A stretch of DNA of 64,000 bases, from NCBI GenBank assembly GCA_951230915.1, contig OX579635.1, positions 36,828,001 through 36,892,000 on the forward strand, read 5' to 3'. A program made the translations under genes and the position numbers. Source of the DNA: Antitrichia curtipendula. Its lineage: Eukaryota; Streptophyta; Bryopsida; Hypnales; Leucodontaceae. Of this stretch, positions 1 through 10,365 are shown one piece after another; position 1 is the stretch's first letter, and every line of letters begins with the position of its first letter. The notes below the pieces were generated by a model that saw only the letters and a program-made list of their open reading frames with translations, did not search any database and had not been told where the DNA came from.

Positions 1-370
1 TAACGTCGGAGTGGATGTCATGACGGACTTAAAAGCCTAAACAAAGTAGCCATTTTCAGGCCCGAAAACAGTGCCACGTCACATCCCAAAAACATGCCAT
101 GTCGACATGCCACGTCGGTGACGGAAAATGGATGAAAAAAATCCGACATGGCTTCCCGCGCTCACGTGGCATGACAAATGGCGGATCTTCAGAACCCCGT
201 TGACTAATGTTTTTTTGGACATCACGAAGTTGACATGGCATGTCCGTCCAGATTTTCGATGTTTTTTGCATGTCAACCGCAACGCAAAAAAATGGATGTC
301 TGATCAGACATAACCAGACATCAATTCAGACATCAGCATACAAAATTCCAGGATAAAAAAAAACACGAGT
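1..370. other. Non-coding block rich in TGCCACGT / CATGTCGACATG words
   Basis: No gene is seen. ACGT-core words occur in both orientations (TGCCACGTC near 72 and 108, CACGTGGCATG near 164, GACATGGCATGTCC near 230), together with the palindrome CATGTCGACATG near 97. This could be an end of an unidentified element or the distal promoter of the gene that follows. I see no complete terminal repeat. Confidence 0.35.
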
Positions 371-391
371 TTCTTATAGTGAGATCCGCAG

Positions 392-1369
392 ATGTCAACT
401 AGGATTGTGAATCCCGAAGCATCACAAGCGGCAGGCATACTTCTGACATGTGCTTGCCAACCGTCAACCTTGGAGACTGTTGATGTAGGCGTTCTCGACG
501 AGGAGGTGGCGCAGACAGCTAGTGCTGATGGAGTTATTAGGAATTTGCTCGATGGGACAGAACCTGCCAGAGGGATGAATCAGACGGAGGTCAGAAGAGT
601 TCCAGGTCCATCAGGGGATCACACGATGAACACAAGGACTGTGTTGGACATAATGAAGGGTCTGGAAAACTCAGATGAAAGCACAGGCCGCCAATCAGCT
701 GAAGGGTGCCCAGAGCTTACTTTTGGTGGAGACCTCACGGGGATTGACGCCAACAGACTTGAGTTTGGGGTTCCCGCGACAGATGCCCCTGCACCAGGAT
801 CTGGAAACCGTAATAAGGGGGTTGGGGCGGGCACAGAGGCATCGTGGGATCCCCTGATCGTCCAGGAATCGGAGGTCGTCATGGCGCAGGTTGATCAGGC
901 AGCAGGCGAGGATATTGACAGACATCTGGTAGGGTTAGCAACTTCTACATCAGGGGATATCACGACGGTCGCTTTGCAAGGTGTCTTGCTCACGGGAATT
1001 ATAGTAGACAAACAGAAGGACACCCTCGTTGACTTGATACCCATGAGTCCGAGATTCAGAGGGAGGGTGGCTGTGGATATTGCTTCTGTCGTCTCCACTG
1101 TTGCATTGGAGGTGTCAAGCAAAGTGGCTCCTGGAAACGGTGAGGGAATTAACAAAGAAGTGCTGGAGGCCTTACCATATGAGGCCCCAAACATAATGAA
1201 ATTGTGTGTTGTGGATGCGGTCAAATCAATTGCTGAATCTCCGAGTAATGATTTAATTGCGTTCGGAATCATTGATCCTTCGGATTCTACTGCACTTCAA
1301 ATTAAAGAAGAAACAGCATACGCAAGCCGTAAGGCGAGCGCTTCGATTCGTGTACAAACCCTTCTTTAA
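392..1369 (+). CDS. Hypothetical low-complexity ORF, possible N-terminal part of the FCP1-like gene
   Basis: An open frame of 325 codons begins with ATG at 392. The product is acidic and rich in Ser, Gly, Ala and Val, and I see no recognisable domain. It contains the words SGDHT and SGDIT, both encoded by copies of the near-palindromic TCAGGGGAT motif described separately. The next coding block starts in another frame around 1383, just after a good acceptor (TTTAACTGGGCATTTCAG). A GTAAGG donor at 1329 would give a 54-bp intron but the wrong phase, so either a frameshift separates the parts or they are independent. It may be the disordered N-terminus of the downstream phosphatase-like gene. 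It could also be non-functional. Confidence 0.35.
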   Translation: MSTRIVNPEASQAAGILLTCACQPSTLETVDVGVLDEEVAQTASADGVIRNLLDGTEPARGMNQTEVRRVPGPSGDHTMNTRTVLDIMKGLENSDESTGRQSAEGCPELTFGGDLTGIDANRLEFGVPATDAPAPGSGNRNKGVGAGTEASWDPLIVQESEVVMAQVDQAAGEDIDRHLVGLATSTSGDITTVALQGVLLTGIIVDKQKDTLVDLIPMSPRFRGRVAVDIASVVSTVALEVSSKVAPGNGEGINKEVLEALPYEAPNIMKLCVVDAVKSIAESPSNDLIAFGIIDPSDSTALQIKEETAYASRKASASIRVQTLL

Positions 1370-1382
1370 CTGGGCATTTCAG

Positions 1383-2422
1383 AATGGGCCGCATGCAGGA
1401 CTGGAAGGAGGGGATCCAATGGATCAACTATTCTACGAGGAAGGCGATGAGGAAGAGCAAGTGAGCGACGACGACAAGGGGAGGGGGCCAATTACTGATG
1501 ACAAATGGTGGGAAGAGTGAAATCACAGCGACGAGAGGGGGAAAGGGCCAACTTTTCAGGACGAGATAGGAAATCGGCAACGGGACGGTGATGAGGGCAA
1601 GAAAGCACTTCAGGGTGTCGACAGGAGCAGAGAAAGGTCTCCCCGAAAATACCTCCGACCCCGGATTCCCGGTAAGAAGCTAATCGTTTTTTAGAATGCT
1701 TATACTTGAGAACGGATTCTTAACTGGACTCTAATGCGTTGTTTGTCGGATTTTCAGCAGATTGTTGAGTCATTGAAGTCTCTCGTGAAGAGGTGGCGAA
1801 GCCGTTGAATAAGGTAGAACCGCGGCCGTATTTTGTGATCTTTGACCTGAATGGAGTTCTGGTTCACAAGACTTTCGATGATCGTAATAGACGTCGCTAT
1901 GCTGTGCGACCGAGTTGCACACACTTCCTGGACTGGGTGCATAGGACTGTTAAGCTCGCATTCTGAAGCAGTATGACAAAACAGAATGCGACATTCGCTT
2001 TGAACCAGATGCTGTCCGGGGCGGTTGTGAAGCCGAAGGATGTGCATGTTCTCACGCAGGAGGACTGCACACTCTCGTCTTACAGAAACCGTCGTCGTCC
2101 GGACAGGCCTTACTTTCTAAAGGATCTGTCACACTTCGCCTGTAAGCTGAATTTGCGGACACAGGAAAATATTCTACTCATCGATGACGACCCATTAAAG
2201 AACCTCCAGAACGACTGTCATAGCGCCATCTTCCCCACCACTTGGGATGGTGACATGAGAGATGATTACTTAATGGGGAAGTTGTTTCTTTATCTCAACC
2301 AACTTTTCAAGTCACAGGAAGCTGTCCCAGCGTATGTTAGAGCCCACCCGCTTCCTCATGGTCAGCATCCGGAGATCCCATTGACCAGACCGGGGTGTGA
2401 CATATTGAAGGGTGTAACTTAG
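1383..2422 (+). pseudogene. FCP1/NIF-type HAD phosphatase homologue, interrupted by three TGA codons
   Basis: The C-terminal part (about 1780-2422) is recognisable as an FCP1-homology (NIF, HAD superfamily) domain. It has a catalytic loop FDLNGVLVH (family DxDx(T/V), here with Asn at the second position), then KLAF-stop-SSM, where FCP1 relatives have Trp, and the motif-III-like stretch ILLIDDDPLKN. Upstream is an acidic, charged stretch (EEGDEEEQVSDDDKG) in the same frame, joined across a short intron at about 1672-1757 (donor GTAAGA, acceptor TTTTCAG). In-frame TGA codons lie at 1518, 1766 and 1964. The last replaces the expected Trp codon TGG, so it is probably a G-to-A change. The final stop is TAG at 2420. 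Family members dephosphorylate phospho-Ser/Thr proteins such as the RNA polymerase II CTD. With three stops this copy is most likely dead. Confidence 0.6.
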
Positions 2423-3844
2423 ATGTGGTTATTCTTCTGCGTGGGACTGGATCCGGAGATATCACGATCTCATTCTATCATACTTCATAACTTACTGTTT
2501 AATACTCTTGAACTCACTGTAAATTTTGTAAATGCATTTTTTAAATACTTGACATTCCCATTTCATATGAGTCATTTTAAAGTTTACTCATTTTGTAAGG
2601 CACATTGTAAATGTTATTGTATGGTTATATGTGAAATCCATTTGTAAGATAGAGGTATGATTTCAATTGGATATTTTTGACCTCCATAATTATCGTCGTG
2701 CGTGAATATACTAAGATGTGTTTGTATAGTATGCAAGTTCATTTCCTGTCGTGAGATCTCACGATGGACTGTAGGGGCGATTTTAACTGACATGTATTGT
2801 CGTACTCATTGTGCACAGTGTCAGTCTCTCTTCTTTTTTTTGTTAAATCGCATATCATGTTGCTGGGGATAATGAAATTGTATTTAACTCTGAAGTATTT
2901 TATTTTTGTTTCTCCGAAACAACTGATGGATCATTGCATTTAGAATGGTAAGCAAGATTGAAGCCATGACATATGGCATTAAGAAATTAGAGCAAAGTAA
3001 AGAGAAAAATGAAGAGAATGGAGCAAAGGGAAACATGAAGACTAAGTGAAGGAGCAGAGTGGGGGACCTACACTCCAGCAATCCCCATCACGTCTGATGA
3101 CAATGGTAAGGTGTCCCATCACGTCTCGCGAAGATGGGGGAATGCTGGGAAGCGGTATCTTCAGTAGATTTTATTAGTATGGGCCTCATAATGTTTAGCT
3201 GCTTAGTTCAATCAGGAGATCGCACGATCTTTCCTCTTGCCGTCCAAGGAATTTAATGGATTACCATGTACTTGTCCGATAGTACAAACAGTTGTGCGTC
3301 TTTCGTCCCCGTAATATCCTCCATTTTGGTTTATGTAGTAGGGGATGATAGTTGTAGTTGTGCTTCTGCAATTTGTTGGGCGTGTTCTTCCTATTGTCAG
3401 CAAGACTTCACCCTAAAACCGCTGAAGTCTTGATTTGAATTTGTTTACGTAATCTTGTCTCTATGGCTTGATCGGGAGATCTCATGGTCGTGTGACTTTG
3501 CCTCTAATGGATACTCTGAACTTTGCAATTCTTTCGCTGCAATGTAATGCAGATCCTTCTTTTCTTTTGTATTTTGGATCTTTTATTATTTATGCCTAAT
3601 TTCACTTTCTGTGTTTAAAAGAATCATTTATTTGCATGCCTCACTAGTCTTGCATTTTTGGACTATAGTCACATTCTACACATAATGTTAACTTTCCTAA
3701 GCTCATCTGCAAATGAGATTTTCACTTGATGTTCTCTTTTCTAATCCGCCAATTCTATTCGATACGCGGTTCTATAGTAATGCATAGTGATCGTGATATC
3801 TCACGATCATTCGACATCCTCTTCTGTCTTTACATCATTTCTGT
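2423..3844. other. Intergenic or former intron sequence
   Basis: AT-rich sequence without a supportable gene. It contains four copies of the near-palindromic motif (2451, 2749, 3211, 3471). There are also two CCATCACGTCT repeats near 3087 and 3115, about 28 bp apart. Confidence 0.5.
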
Positions 3845-4348
3845 GTGCTGAGATGTACTTGGTCTTTGCAGAAGGCGATGCTCCTTGTACTGACTGGGGA
3901 TCTCTGCGTTAAGGGCGGTGTGGAGGATCTTCCACAGAATATACAAATACGGGCTGGCTTCCACGATCTTCTGCGATATCTTGTTGAAGAAACTCACTGT
4001 GGCTTGTGGGCGGCAGTGCAACCTTCGACATTAGCTGTTCTCCTTCGACGTATTCTATCGCTGGAGATTCTTTCAAGGTTCCTTTTCTTTTCTGGATCCG
4101 ACAATCCATGCAAGAACCAACTGTATCCGCGGCGTCATGCACTACTGAGGACTCTTTCAAGTAATCCTCGGACGCGCAGGGTACTCTTGAATGACACTGT
4201 CGTAATGCTTGTTCTCGATCCTCTGAATTGGGCACGTCCGCATTTACTTCAACCGGCGTTGCATGTGAGGGATGATGTAGATACTTCAGATTGGCAATGT
4301 GCACACGTTATAGGACCGCGCTTTGATTGGTCGTGGGCCCAGAAATAA
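3845..4348 (+). pseudogene. Second FCP1/HAD-like phosphatase fragment
   Basis: A 167-codon open frame resembles the same family as the 1383-2422 copy. MLLVLTGDLCVKG takes the place of the HAD motif I, followed by IRAGFHDLLRYLVEETHCGLW (family: RPG..eFL..l......vgiWSS). Near the C-terminus RTRRVLLNDTVVM takes the place of the LIDD motif III. The catalytic aspartates of motif I and the DD of motif III are not preserved, so catalysis is unlikely. It lies 1.4 kb downstream of the first copy on the same strand, which suggests an old tandem duplication or remains of one long gene. The reading frame is open but no splice context was established. Confidence 0.45.
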
Positions 4349-5494
4349 GCATAGGTTCACATGGAACTAGTGGCACTTATTTGATTGGCACCCATTTGAT
4401 TTGAATGGCACGTATTTGTTGCATCCAAATGATTATAAAGTCCTTTTCGCTCGTTATCACTTGGGTTGTGCAGAGTCATTGCTTTGGCTGTTTTGTATTG
4501 TGTTTTCAAGTAGTGGGTTCGCCCTATTCGTTTCACCAAAAAGTAAAAGATGATTATGAATTGGTGAATCCACCTTCTGTATTTCACTGTTATTACAACT
4601 TATCAAATGTCCGTAACTGCATGATTGTTTTGCCTCATCACATCTTTCTTCTTGGATAATGCTCTGCGAAATATGTCGTAACATCTCCCGGTCTGTAATG
4701 TCGCATATTAAAAGCCAACCCTAAATACGAAGGCACTCCTTACAGTAAATATGGGAGTTGACATCATCCAAAATGCATCAATTTGTTCCTACACTTTAAA
4801 TCCAAAAGGGATACAATTCCACTGCATCAACAATCTCCCGATGACTCCACATCCTAAGGCGGTTTAAGCCTCCATCGAAAGGCATTGCGGCCTCAGTTTA
4901 CATAAGATCAGGATATCCTACGATGCCCTAAACCTTCACAAAGTCCAGAATTCCCGCTAAAGTCCAGAAGTAGTTAAATGTGGCATATGTAAAACTTTGA
5001 TTCATTCTATTTGGACTACTAGTGAAAAAGTTGTGGACATGCTTGGTTCTTGGACAAACTAAGCATCTTCTTCAAAAATTAATTTGTGCAAATTTGGGGT
5101 CTGTTAGGAGTGGAATAGTGACTCAACATTTTTTTGAAAAATCAGAGCTGCTGAAGATGATAAAACCACAAAAATCCCACAAGTAAGGGAGGTGCGTAAT
5201 TAATTTCTGGAAATTATAGTATACCTAAGTATTCCCAGCACTCAAAACTATATCCGCAAGTCTGCTAGGATCGACGTGCAAGGTAACGGACAAGTGCCTG
5301 TCCGCGTTGTGGCGTTCTCTGTTATCTTCTACAGGTCTCCTGTGCTACGAACTGCCGGTGGAGAGGTCAATAAACAAAGGGCTACAACAGTCGTTTGATC
5401 CAAGTACTGACAAGACAACTCCTTCAATGAACAAGTGGTCCAATGTGGGACGCCAAAATTTTGGTCCAATTTTTGGAACACCTCAGTCTGCAGG
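4349..5494. other. AT-rich intergenic, with a fragment of MITE family A near 4985-5110
   Basis: No gene is seen. About 4985-5110 matches the middle of family A (AACTTTGATTCATTCTATTT followed by the AAAAAGTT..TGGACA word). A short open frame at 5307-5561 has no recognisable family and runs into the minisatellite, so I do not call it a gene. Confidence 0.5.
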
Positions 5495-5664
5495 TGCTGC
5501 ACTTGGGGCCCTAGTTGAGACACTCGGGGCCCTTAGATGTAGCACTTGGGGCCCCAGTTGAGACCCTTGGGACCCCAGGTGTAGTACTTGGGGCCCCAAT
5601 TGAGACCCTTGGGACCCCCAAGTGTAGTGCTTGGGACCCCAATTGAGACACTAGGGACCCCAGG
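5495..5664. repeat. GC-rich minisatellite, about 4 copies of a 42-bp unit
   Basis: The unit reads TGTAGCACTTGGGGCCCCAG followed by TTGAGACCCTTGGGACCCC with small changes per copy. Units begin near 5495, 5537, 5579 and 5622. It is embedded in AT-rich DNA. The minus-strand reading gives a low-complexity peptide (repeated GPKGLNWGPK), not a credible protein. Confidence 0.85.
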
Positions 5665-7284
5665 TATTTTTTTGTAAATAAGTATGAATTTTAAGACTTT
5701 GTCATTGTAACAAATGGTATTATTGAGTACCACTCTAGTCATTCTGAAATTTTTCTTAAAGCAAAGTATATTTGGATATTGAAAAATAGAACTCCCAAAA
5801 ACTGAACTTGCAATGTTTCTAAAATAGGAAATGACATTGTTATAGGATTTTATTAGGTAGATCACTTTTTGTAATTTATGGTATACACCTAAGTGAAGAA
5901 GGTATTTAATTTGGAGCTATTTACCTTATTTTTTGTATATAAGGTGATTGTATTTTTACAGAAATGATACAAGGGGCATATTTCTAGTACTCTATATTTT
6001 ATGAGAATTCATTCATTTTAGTTTGTAAATGGAGCTTCCTTATATTTAAATTTAGTGTCCAAATTTTTGTAAAACCCACACTGCTTTACAAATTTTTTTT
6101 CCTTCACAACATATAAATATGGAGTGTATACAGTGGAACCAACAGCAGTCAATTGAATTCAAGTGACATTGACGAAGTGGTATTTTGAAACCCGTAAAGG
6201 CCAATAATTCATGAAATGGACAATTGAAAATTTAAATAGATTCATATGAAGTCAATATTGGTTGGATGTTCACAAAATTTTGATGGAAGGTGTAAACATG
6301 TATTCCCTTAGTAGTTTGATTATACTTTTATTTTTCTAATTGGATCCCCAAATGAAAAGTAAAGCTTCTAAAATTGTTTTAGCAAACTGGGCAATTTGGG
6401 CATCTTCTGGAGCATCTTTTGTGAAACTGCTCATAAGCATTTGAGATTTGACATTTATGTAACCATAAAATATGGCATACAATTTTTTAATAAAATTTGG
6501 TTCACAAGTCACATTCTAAGAGGAGTCAAAATTTATTAGCTAGATGAGTGCGACTTCAAGAAAAAACATTGTCTTTTAATTTTGAGCCCTATTATATTGC
6601 AATTAATAATGTCGAAGTTTCTTAAAAAATTTGTACATATTCCATTTTTTTTTCTAATTTTTTTACCATTTGGATTTCAAATAAAAAATGCCCTCATCGA
6701 ATAAGAAATCATAAAAGAAATGACTTGTATATGGCTAATGCACTATTCCTCCTCTCATTGCGAAATGATTTAAAGTACATCAGTCTCCATATTTGCTTTT
6801 GAATTTTTTGGTGAGTAAACCTAATAACATATTCCTATAAATACTCAAAGTCAACATTTTGTGCAGAGAATTAAATTGTAGTCCAAAATGTTTCAAAGTT
6901 TGCTTACCTTACTTTCTATGTTTTAAAGAAAATTGCACTTCAAAATTTATAATCTTATAACCCATATAATGAAATGGGCTAAAATTTTTCCATGCATTGC
7001 TAATATAAATGGTTCATTGTTATCCAATTGAGGGGTCTTTTTTAAATTAATTTTTTCTTTGAGACAATGCATGAAAAATTGACAATTTTGGATATTCTCT
7101 CTTCCAATATAATTTCTTCTCTTTATGGGTTAATAACAAATTAACCATTAAATACTTCAGAATCCCTATTGAAGCTATTATATGAACATTCCATCTAATC
7201 GTAGTTATTGAATAGATATGGCTTTGAATATTGAATGTAAATGGACTATAAAATGTATCTTCATGTTGTATAATTCTCAGTTTT
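5665..7284. other. AT-rich non-coding sequence
   Basis: I see no gene, RNA or clear repeat boundary in this 1.6-kb stretch. Confidence 0.5.
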
Positions 7285-8196
7285 ATGAACACGCTAAGGT
7301 ATACCCAAAACAAAGAAAATTACTATTTCTACGACGTTTGTAAAAATAAAATAAATTAAAATTTTGGAACTTAACCACAGGATCTTGTACTTTCCTTGTT
7401 TGAGATCATGTGATGAAAATTTCATGAAGTTTGACCGTCCAGATTGAGAGATATGTGCATTCAAAGTTGAAAAAACAAGTTTTTTTAACACTAGCCTGCA
7501 ATTTCAAATGACTTTGACTGTCCCTTGTGGAAAATATTTGCACTGTGGAATTTGAATTAAAAATTTATTGTATTGGAGAATTGAGTTGGAAGTCTAGGAA
7601 ATAAATTTCGAAAAAGAAAAATATAGTCTTCATACTTAAAAAAATTGTTAAGTAGAAGTAGGTCCAAGATTGAAAAAAAAATAGATTGTTAGTAGCTCTT
7701 AGATGGGATTGAAATACAATAATCCCAACGGTGAGATTGTTCTAACAAGCAAACTTAAATTTTTTCAAACAATTTTTATTGAAAAATTGTGAAAATTGCA
7801 TTCGGAATTGAATCCTATGAATTTTTTTTTTTAAGTAATGCTCCAATTGTCCAAAAAATAAGTTTATTCATAACTTTCACATTACTAATCCAAATGGAAT
7901 GACTACAAAGCTTCACATGTAGACAAAAATATGATCTGCAAGCAAAAATAAATAAAAATTTAATTTCAAGTTTTATGTGGATTTAGTTTTTTGCCCACCG
8001 AGCAAAAATTTAAGCTTTTTGTAGTATAACTTTTGCATTGAAGCACTGATTGAAATTTAAATTACATTCCAACAAAGCTTTAAGTATCCTTATCTTATGT
8101 GAAAGTTTCAAAAAGTTTCACTGAAAATTGAGATCATAGGAACTTGCCGAAATTCCAAATTGTCCCCCGAGGGGACAATGGGCCATTGGGGGTTAG
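7285..8196 (-). mobile_element. MITE family A copy (A7), old, reverse orientation
   Basis: This aligns along its length with the reverse complement of the copy at 13297-14221. Landmarks are GATCTTGTACTTTC / CATGAAGTTTGACC near 7381-7435, CTCCAATTGTCC..ATAACTTTCACATTACTAATCC near 7841-7890, and TGTCCCCCGAGGGGACAATGG at 8161-8181. The right terminus reads GGGGGTTAG (8189-8196), a decayed form of the family end GGGGTTAA. The left terminus is too decayed to place exactly. Confidence 0.6.
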
Positions 8197-8379
8197 GTCT
8201 ATGTGAAGATTAATTTTCTTGGAAAAATTATTGCAATACTGAAAGTCTAAAACTATACAATAATAACACAGTAATCATTTAGAAACTTAAATTACAACAG
8301 TACCCACCTATGTCAAATTCAAAGTTAATACATACAAAAAACAAGCACTACTTGCAATTCAGCTTGTACACTAAAATAA

Positions 8380-8770
8380 TTTAATAAATATATAAATATA
8401 TTTATTAACAAATTGATATGCAACAGTATTGCAACGAACATGAATCATTAAAAATTGTTGCAATACTACAGCAATAACGATTCTATATTGTTTCAATTAC
8501 AATGCAAAATTGAAAAACGACCCTAAGCAATACAATTTCAAGAATGAATCAATATTGAAAAATCTGGTCCCAATTTCAATATTGCAACATGTTTGCTAAT
8601 ATAAATGGCTACATTCTATTCAATTGCAATATATCTGCAATAACTCCTTAAAAGCAGTATTGCAACAACAGGTATTGTTTCAATGATGTTTCAATATTGA
8701 AACTATTCACTTTCTGTATTGCAAACAAAAGTGATTGCAACAGTACTGTTTCAGTACTGTTTCAATTGTT
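8380..8770. repeat. TTGCAA / TGCAACA-rich degenerate simple block
   Basis: Variants of TTGCAACAGTATTG, ATTGCAATA and TTTCAATATTG recur more than fifteen times in about 400 bp on both strands. The block ends in GTACTGTTTCA repeated twice near 8750. It looks like a degenerate satellite and carries no ORF. Confidence 0.55.
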
Positions 8771-8774
8771 ATGA

Positions 8775-9130
8775 TGTAAATATATGTTCGAGGCCCGCTT
8801 ATCCGAGTCCCAAGCCGACAGGTTGAAGTGGGACTTCGGAAGGAGCCATGAAGGATCCTTAGCAAGCGCAAGGGAACTGAAGTCTGGGAGACTTTCACCT
8901 GCTGCGGATCCTTCACAGCTCCTTCCTAAGTCCCTCTTCCGCTCCCCCGGGCGGATCCTTCACTTTCAGGAATCTACAGCGTATCTACAGCGTATTTCAG
9001 GAATCTATCGCATTGTAGGCTACTTTCGCGGTTTCAGACTTTCGTCGGATACTCGGATGTGTGGCACCGACTGAACGCGGGTGTCACAATCGCGGCACTG
9101 CCGTATGGGTTGGGACGGAATCTGCAGAGG
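8775..9130. other. GC-rich fragment sharing a segment with 17265-17325
   Basis: Base composition rises sharply here. The stretch AAATATATGTTCGAGGCCCG..GAGTCCCAAGCCGA (8777-8818) resembles AAATATATGTTGAAGGCCAG..AAGTCCAAAGCCGA (17263-17305). A short open frame (8784-9074, plus) has no recognisable domain. This may be a remnant of a duplicated gene end or a captured host fragment. Function unknown. Confidence 0.35.
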
Positions 9131-9331
9131 ATTCTCTCTGAAAGGACGGAGCCTATGACCACGAAGCTGAACCCCAGAATTTTTAAATTTTTCTTTAAAA
9201 AATGAGGCGGAATCACTCAACAAGGGAACTGGTCCCATTGGAAAGCAAAATTCTCAAGATTTTTTCCGGAGAGAATCAGGACACTTGGTAATCGCTGAAA
9301 GACACTTGTGTTATCCCAAGCAACTCTGCCA

Positions 9332-9607
9332 TAAGGTGGGTACACCCAAAACCGCCACTTTTTGCTATTGAGCCTAGTTACTACTATTAAACTGGTCAAA
9401 TTTTCATATATTCTTGTTGGAAAGTGAAAGGAGGTTCCAACGCACCAAAGAACGTGGCATTTGGACACCGTATGCAAAAGTTATTAAGGGTCAAAGTTTG
9501 TTTCTGAAAGCGCTCCATCCAAATAGGTACATAACTGATTTTGGAAATGTACAAAACCTGTAGATGGCACTTTAAGGTCAGGTGCCATTTTGGGGGTGCC
9601 TACCTTA
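9332..9607. mobile_element. MITE of the AAGGTRG group (276 bp)
   Basis: Termini are TAAGGTGGGTACACCCAAAA (9332-9351) and the inverse TTTTGGGGGTGCCTACCTTA (9588-9607), an imperfect inverted repeat of about 20 bp. There is no coding capacity. The interior includes CCGCCACTTTTTGCTATTG, resembling family A sequence. Confidence 0.65.
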
Positions 9608-9649
9608 ATCACTTCAAGCGGTCCTGCCAAATCAACTTTCGCTACTTGC

Positions 9650-9878
9650 TTAACCCATAAACACCACCAAGGACATTTTTTGGTCGATGAATGACAATGA
9701 ATCTCTCCCTCGACGATAGAAGTGCAACTATTCATCCTTCCAATTTTGTGTGAAAAGGGAAGATCATCTATAGTAGTTTGTCTTCCAATTAGTGCTTTTG
9801 CATTAGTTTAATCCAACAATTCACATTGTGACAAAACAGATGATTTTCACGGTTATGAGCTCGTCGTTTAAGGGTTAA
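9650..9878 (-). mobile_element. MITE family B copy (229 bp, TTAA ends)
   Basis: Bounded by TTAACCCATAAAC (9650) and GTCGTTTAAGGGTTAA (ending 9878). It is the same length as, and collinear with, the copy at 51882-52110: both contain GTGCAACTATTCATCC and AATCCAACAATTCACA in the same order. The right TTAA is shared with the next copy. Confidence 0.75.
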
Positions 9879-10074
9879 GCTTTATAAGATGGGTTGATGA
9901 TGATTGTGGAATCATGCCATTGGCTTAAAAAATGCGAAAGCACTCATTGGAAGTCAAACCACTATAGAAGACCTCTCCTTTTAATACAAAATTCTGAGGA
10001 TGAATAGTTGCATTCTGTCTTATATGGAGAGATTCATCAACCGAAAAACGGCCGCAACGTTATTTAAGGGTTAA
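9875..10074 (+). mobile_element. MITE family B copy (200 bp), inverted next to the previous one
   Basis: It begins with the TTAA at 9875 and ends at CGTTATTTAAGGGTTAA (10074). The interior (GGCTTAAAAAATGCGAAAGC, GATGAATAGTTGCA, GGAGAGATTCATC) is the reverse complement of its neighbour, so two copies sit head to head and share one TTAA. Confidence 0.7.
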
Positions 10075-10149
10075 AATTCCATAAGCTCGTGTAGAAAAGG
10101 ACTTGATTTTGAGCAATCCAACTAAGTATGCCTAAGTGTAAGGTCTCAA

Positions 10150-10365
10150 ATGAAGATCCGCATCCTTCACCCCAAAAGGACGGGCACCGAGGAAATCAAC
10201 CTTTGGTACCATGTGAATCATTTGCTTAAAAAAAATAGAGTACTCAGTAGAAGTCAAACGATTGTGCAAGACCTTCCCTTTTATACAACAAATGTTTCAA
10301 GGATGAACATCTTTACTTTATCCTACATAGAAAGATACTTTCATTCATCAAACACTTAGTGTCCT
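10150..10365 (+). mobile_element. Diverged MITE family B copy
   Basis: GTGAATCATTTGCTTAAAAA, GAAGTCAAACGATTGTGCAA, AAGGATGAACA and CATTCATCAAACA follow the order seen in the other plus-orientation B copies. Both termini are decayed, so the boundaries are approximate. Confidence 0.55.

Larger units (their letters stand above)
611..4927. repeat. Dispersed near-palindromic 16-20 nt motif (8 copies)
   Basis: Copies centred on (G/A)GAT(A/C)TCACGAT occur at 611-630, 950-968, 2451-2471, 2749-2770, 3211-3230, 3471-3490, 3789-3809 and 4906-4927. The copy at 2750-2765, TCGTGAGATCTCACGA, is a perfect 16-nt palindrome. Two copies lie inside the 392-1369 ORF. The others are in non-coding sequence between and after the two phosphatase-like fragments. 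I did not find the motif elsewhere in the window. Confidence 0.6.

Noticed and set aside
1964..1966. TGA as selenocysteine or tryptophan in the phosphatase-like gene
   Set aside because: No SECIS-like element was identified, Trp is the family residue at this position, and two further TGA codons occur. A nonsense change is simpler.
5533..5865. 110-codon minus-strand frame with GPKGLNWGPK repeats
   Set aside because: It comes from the 42-bp minisatellite and runs into AT-rich DNA; not a credible protein.
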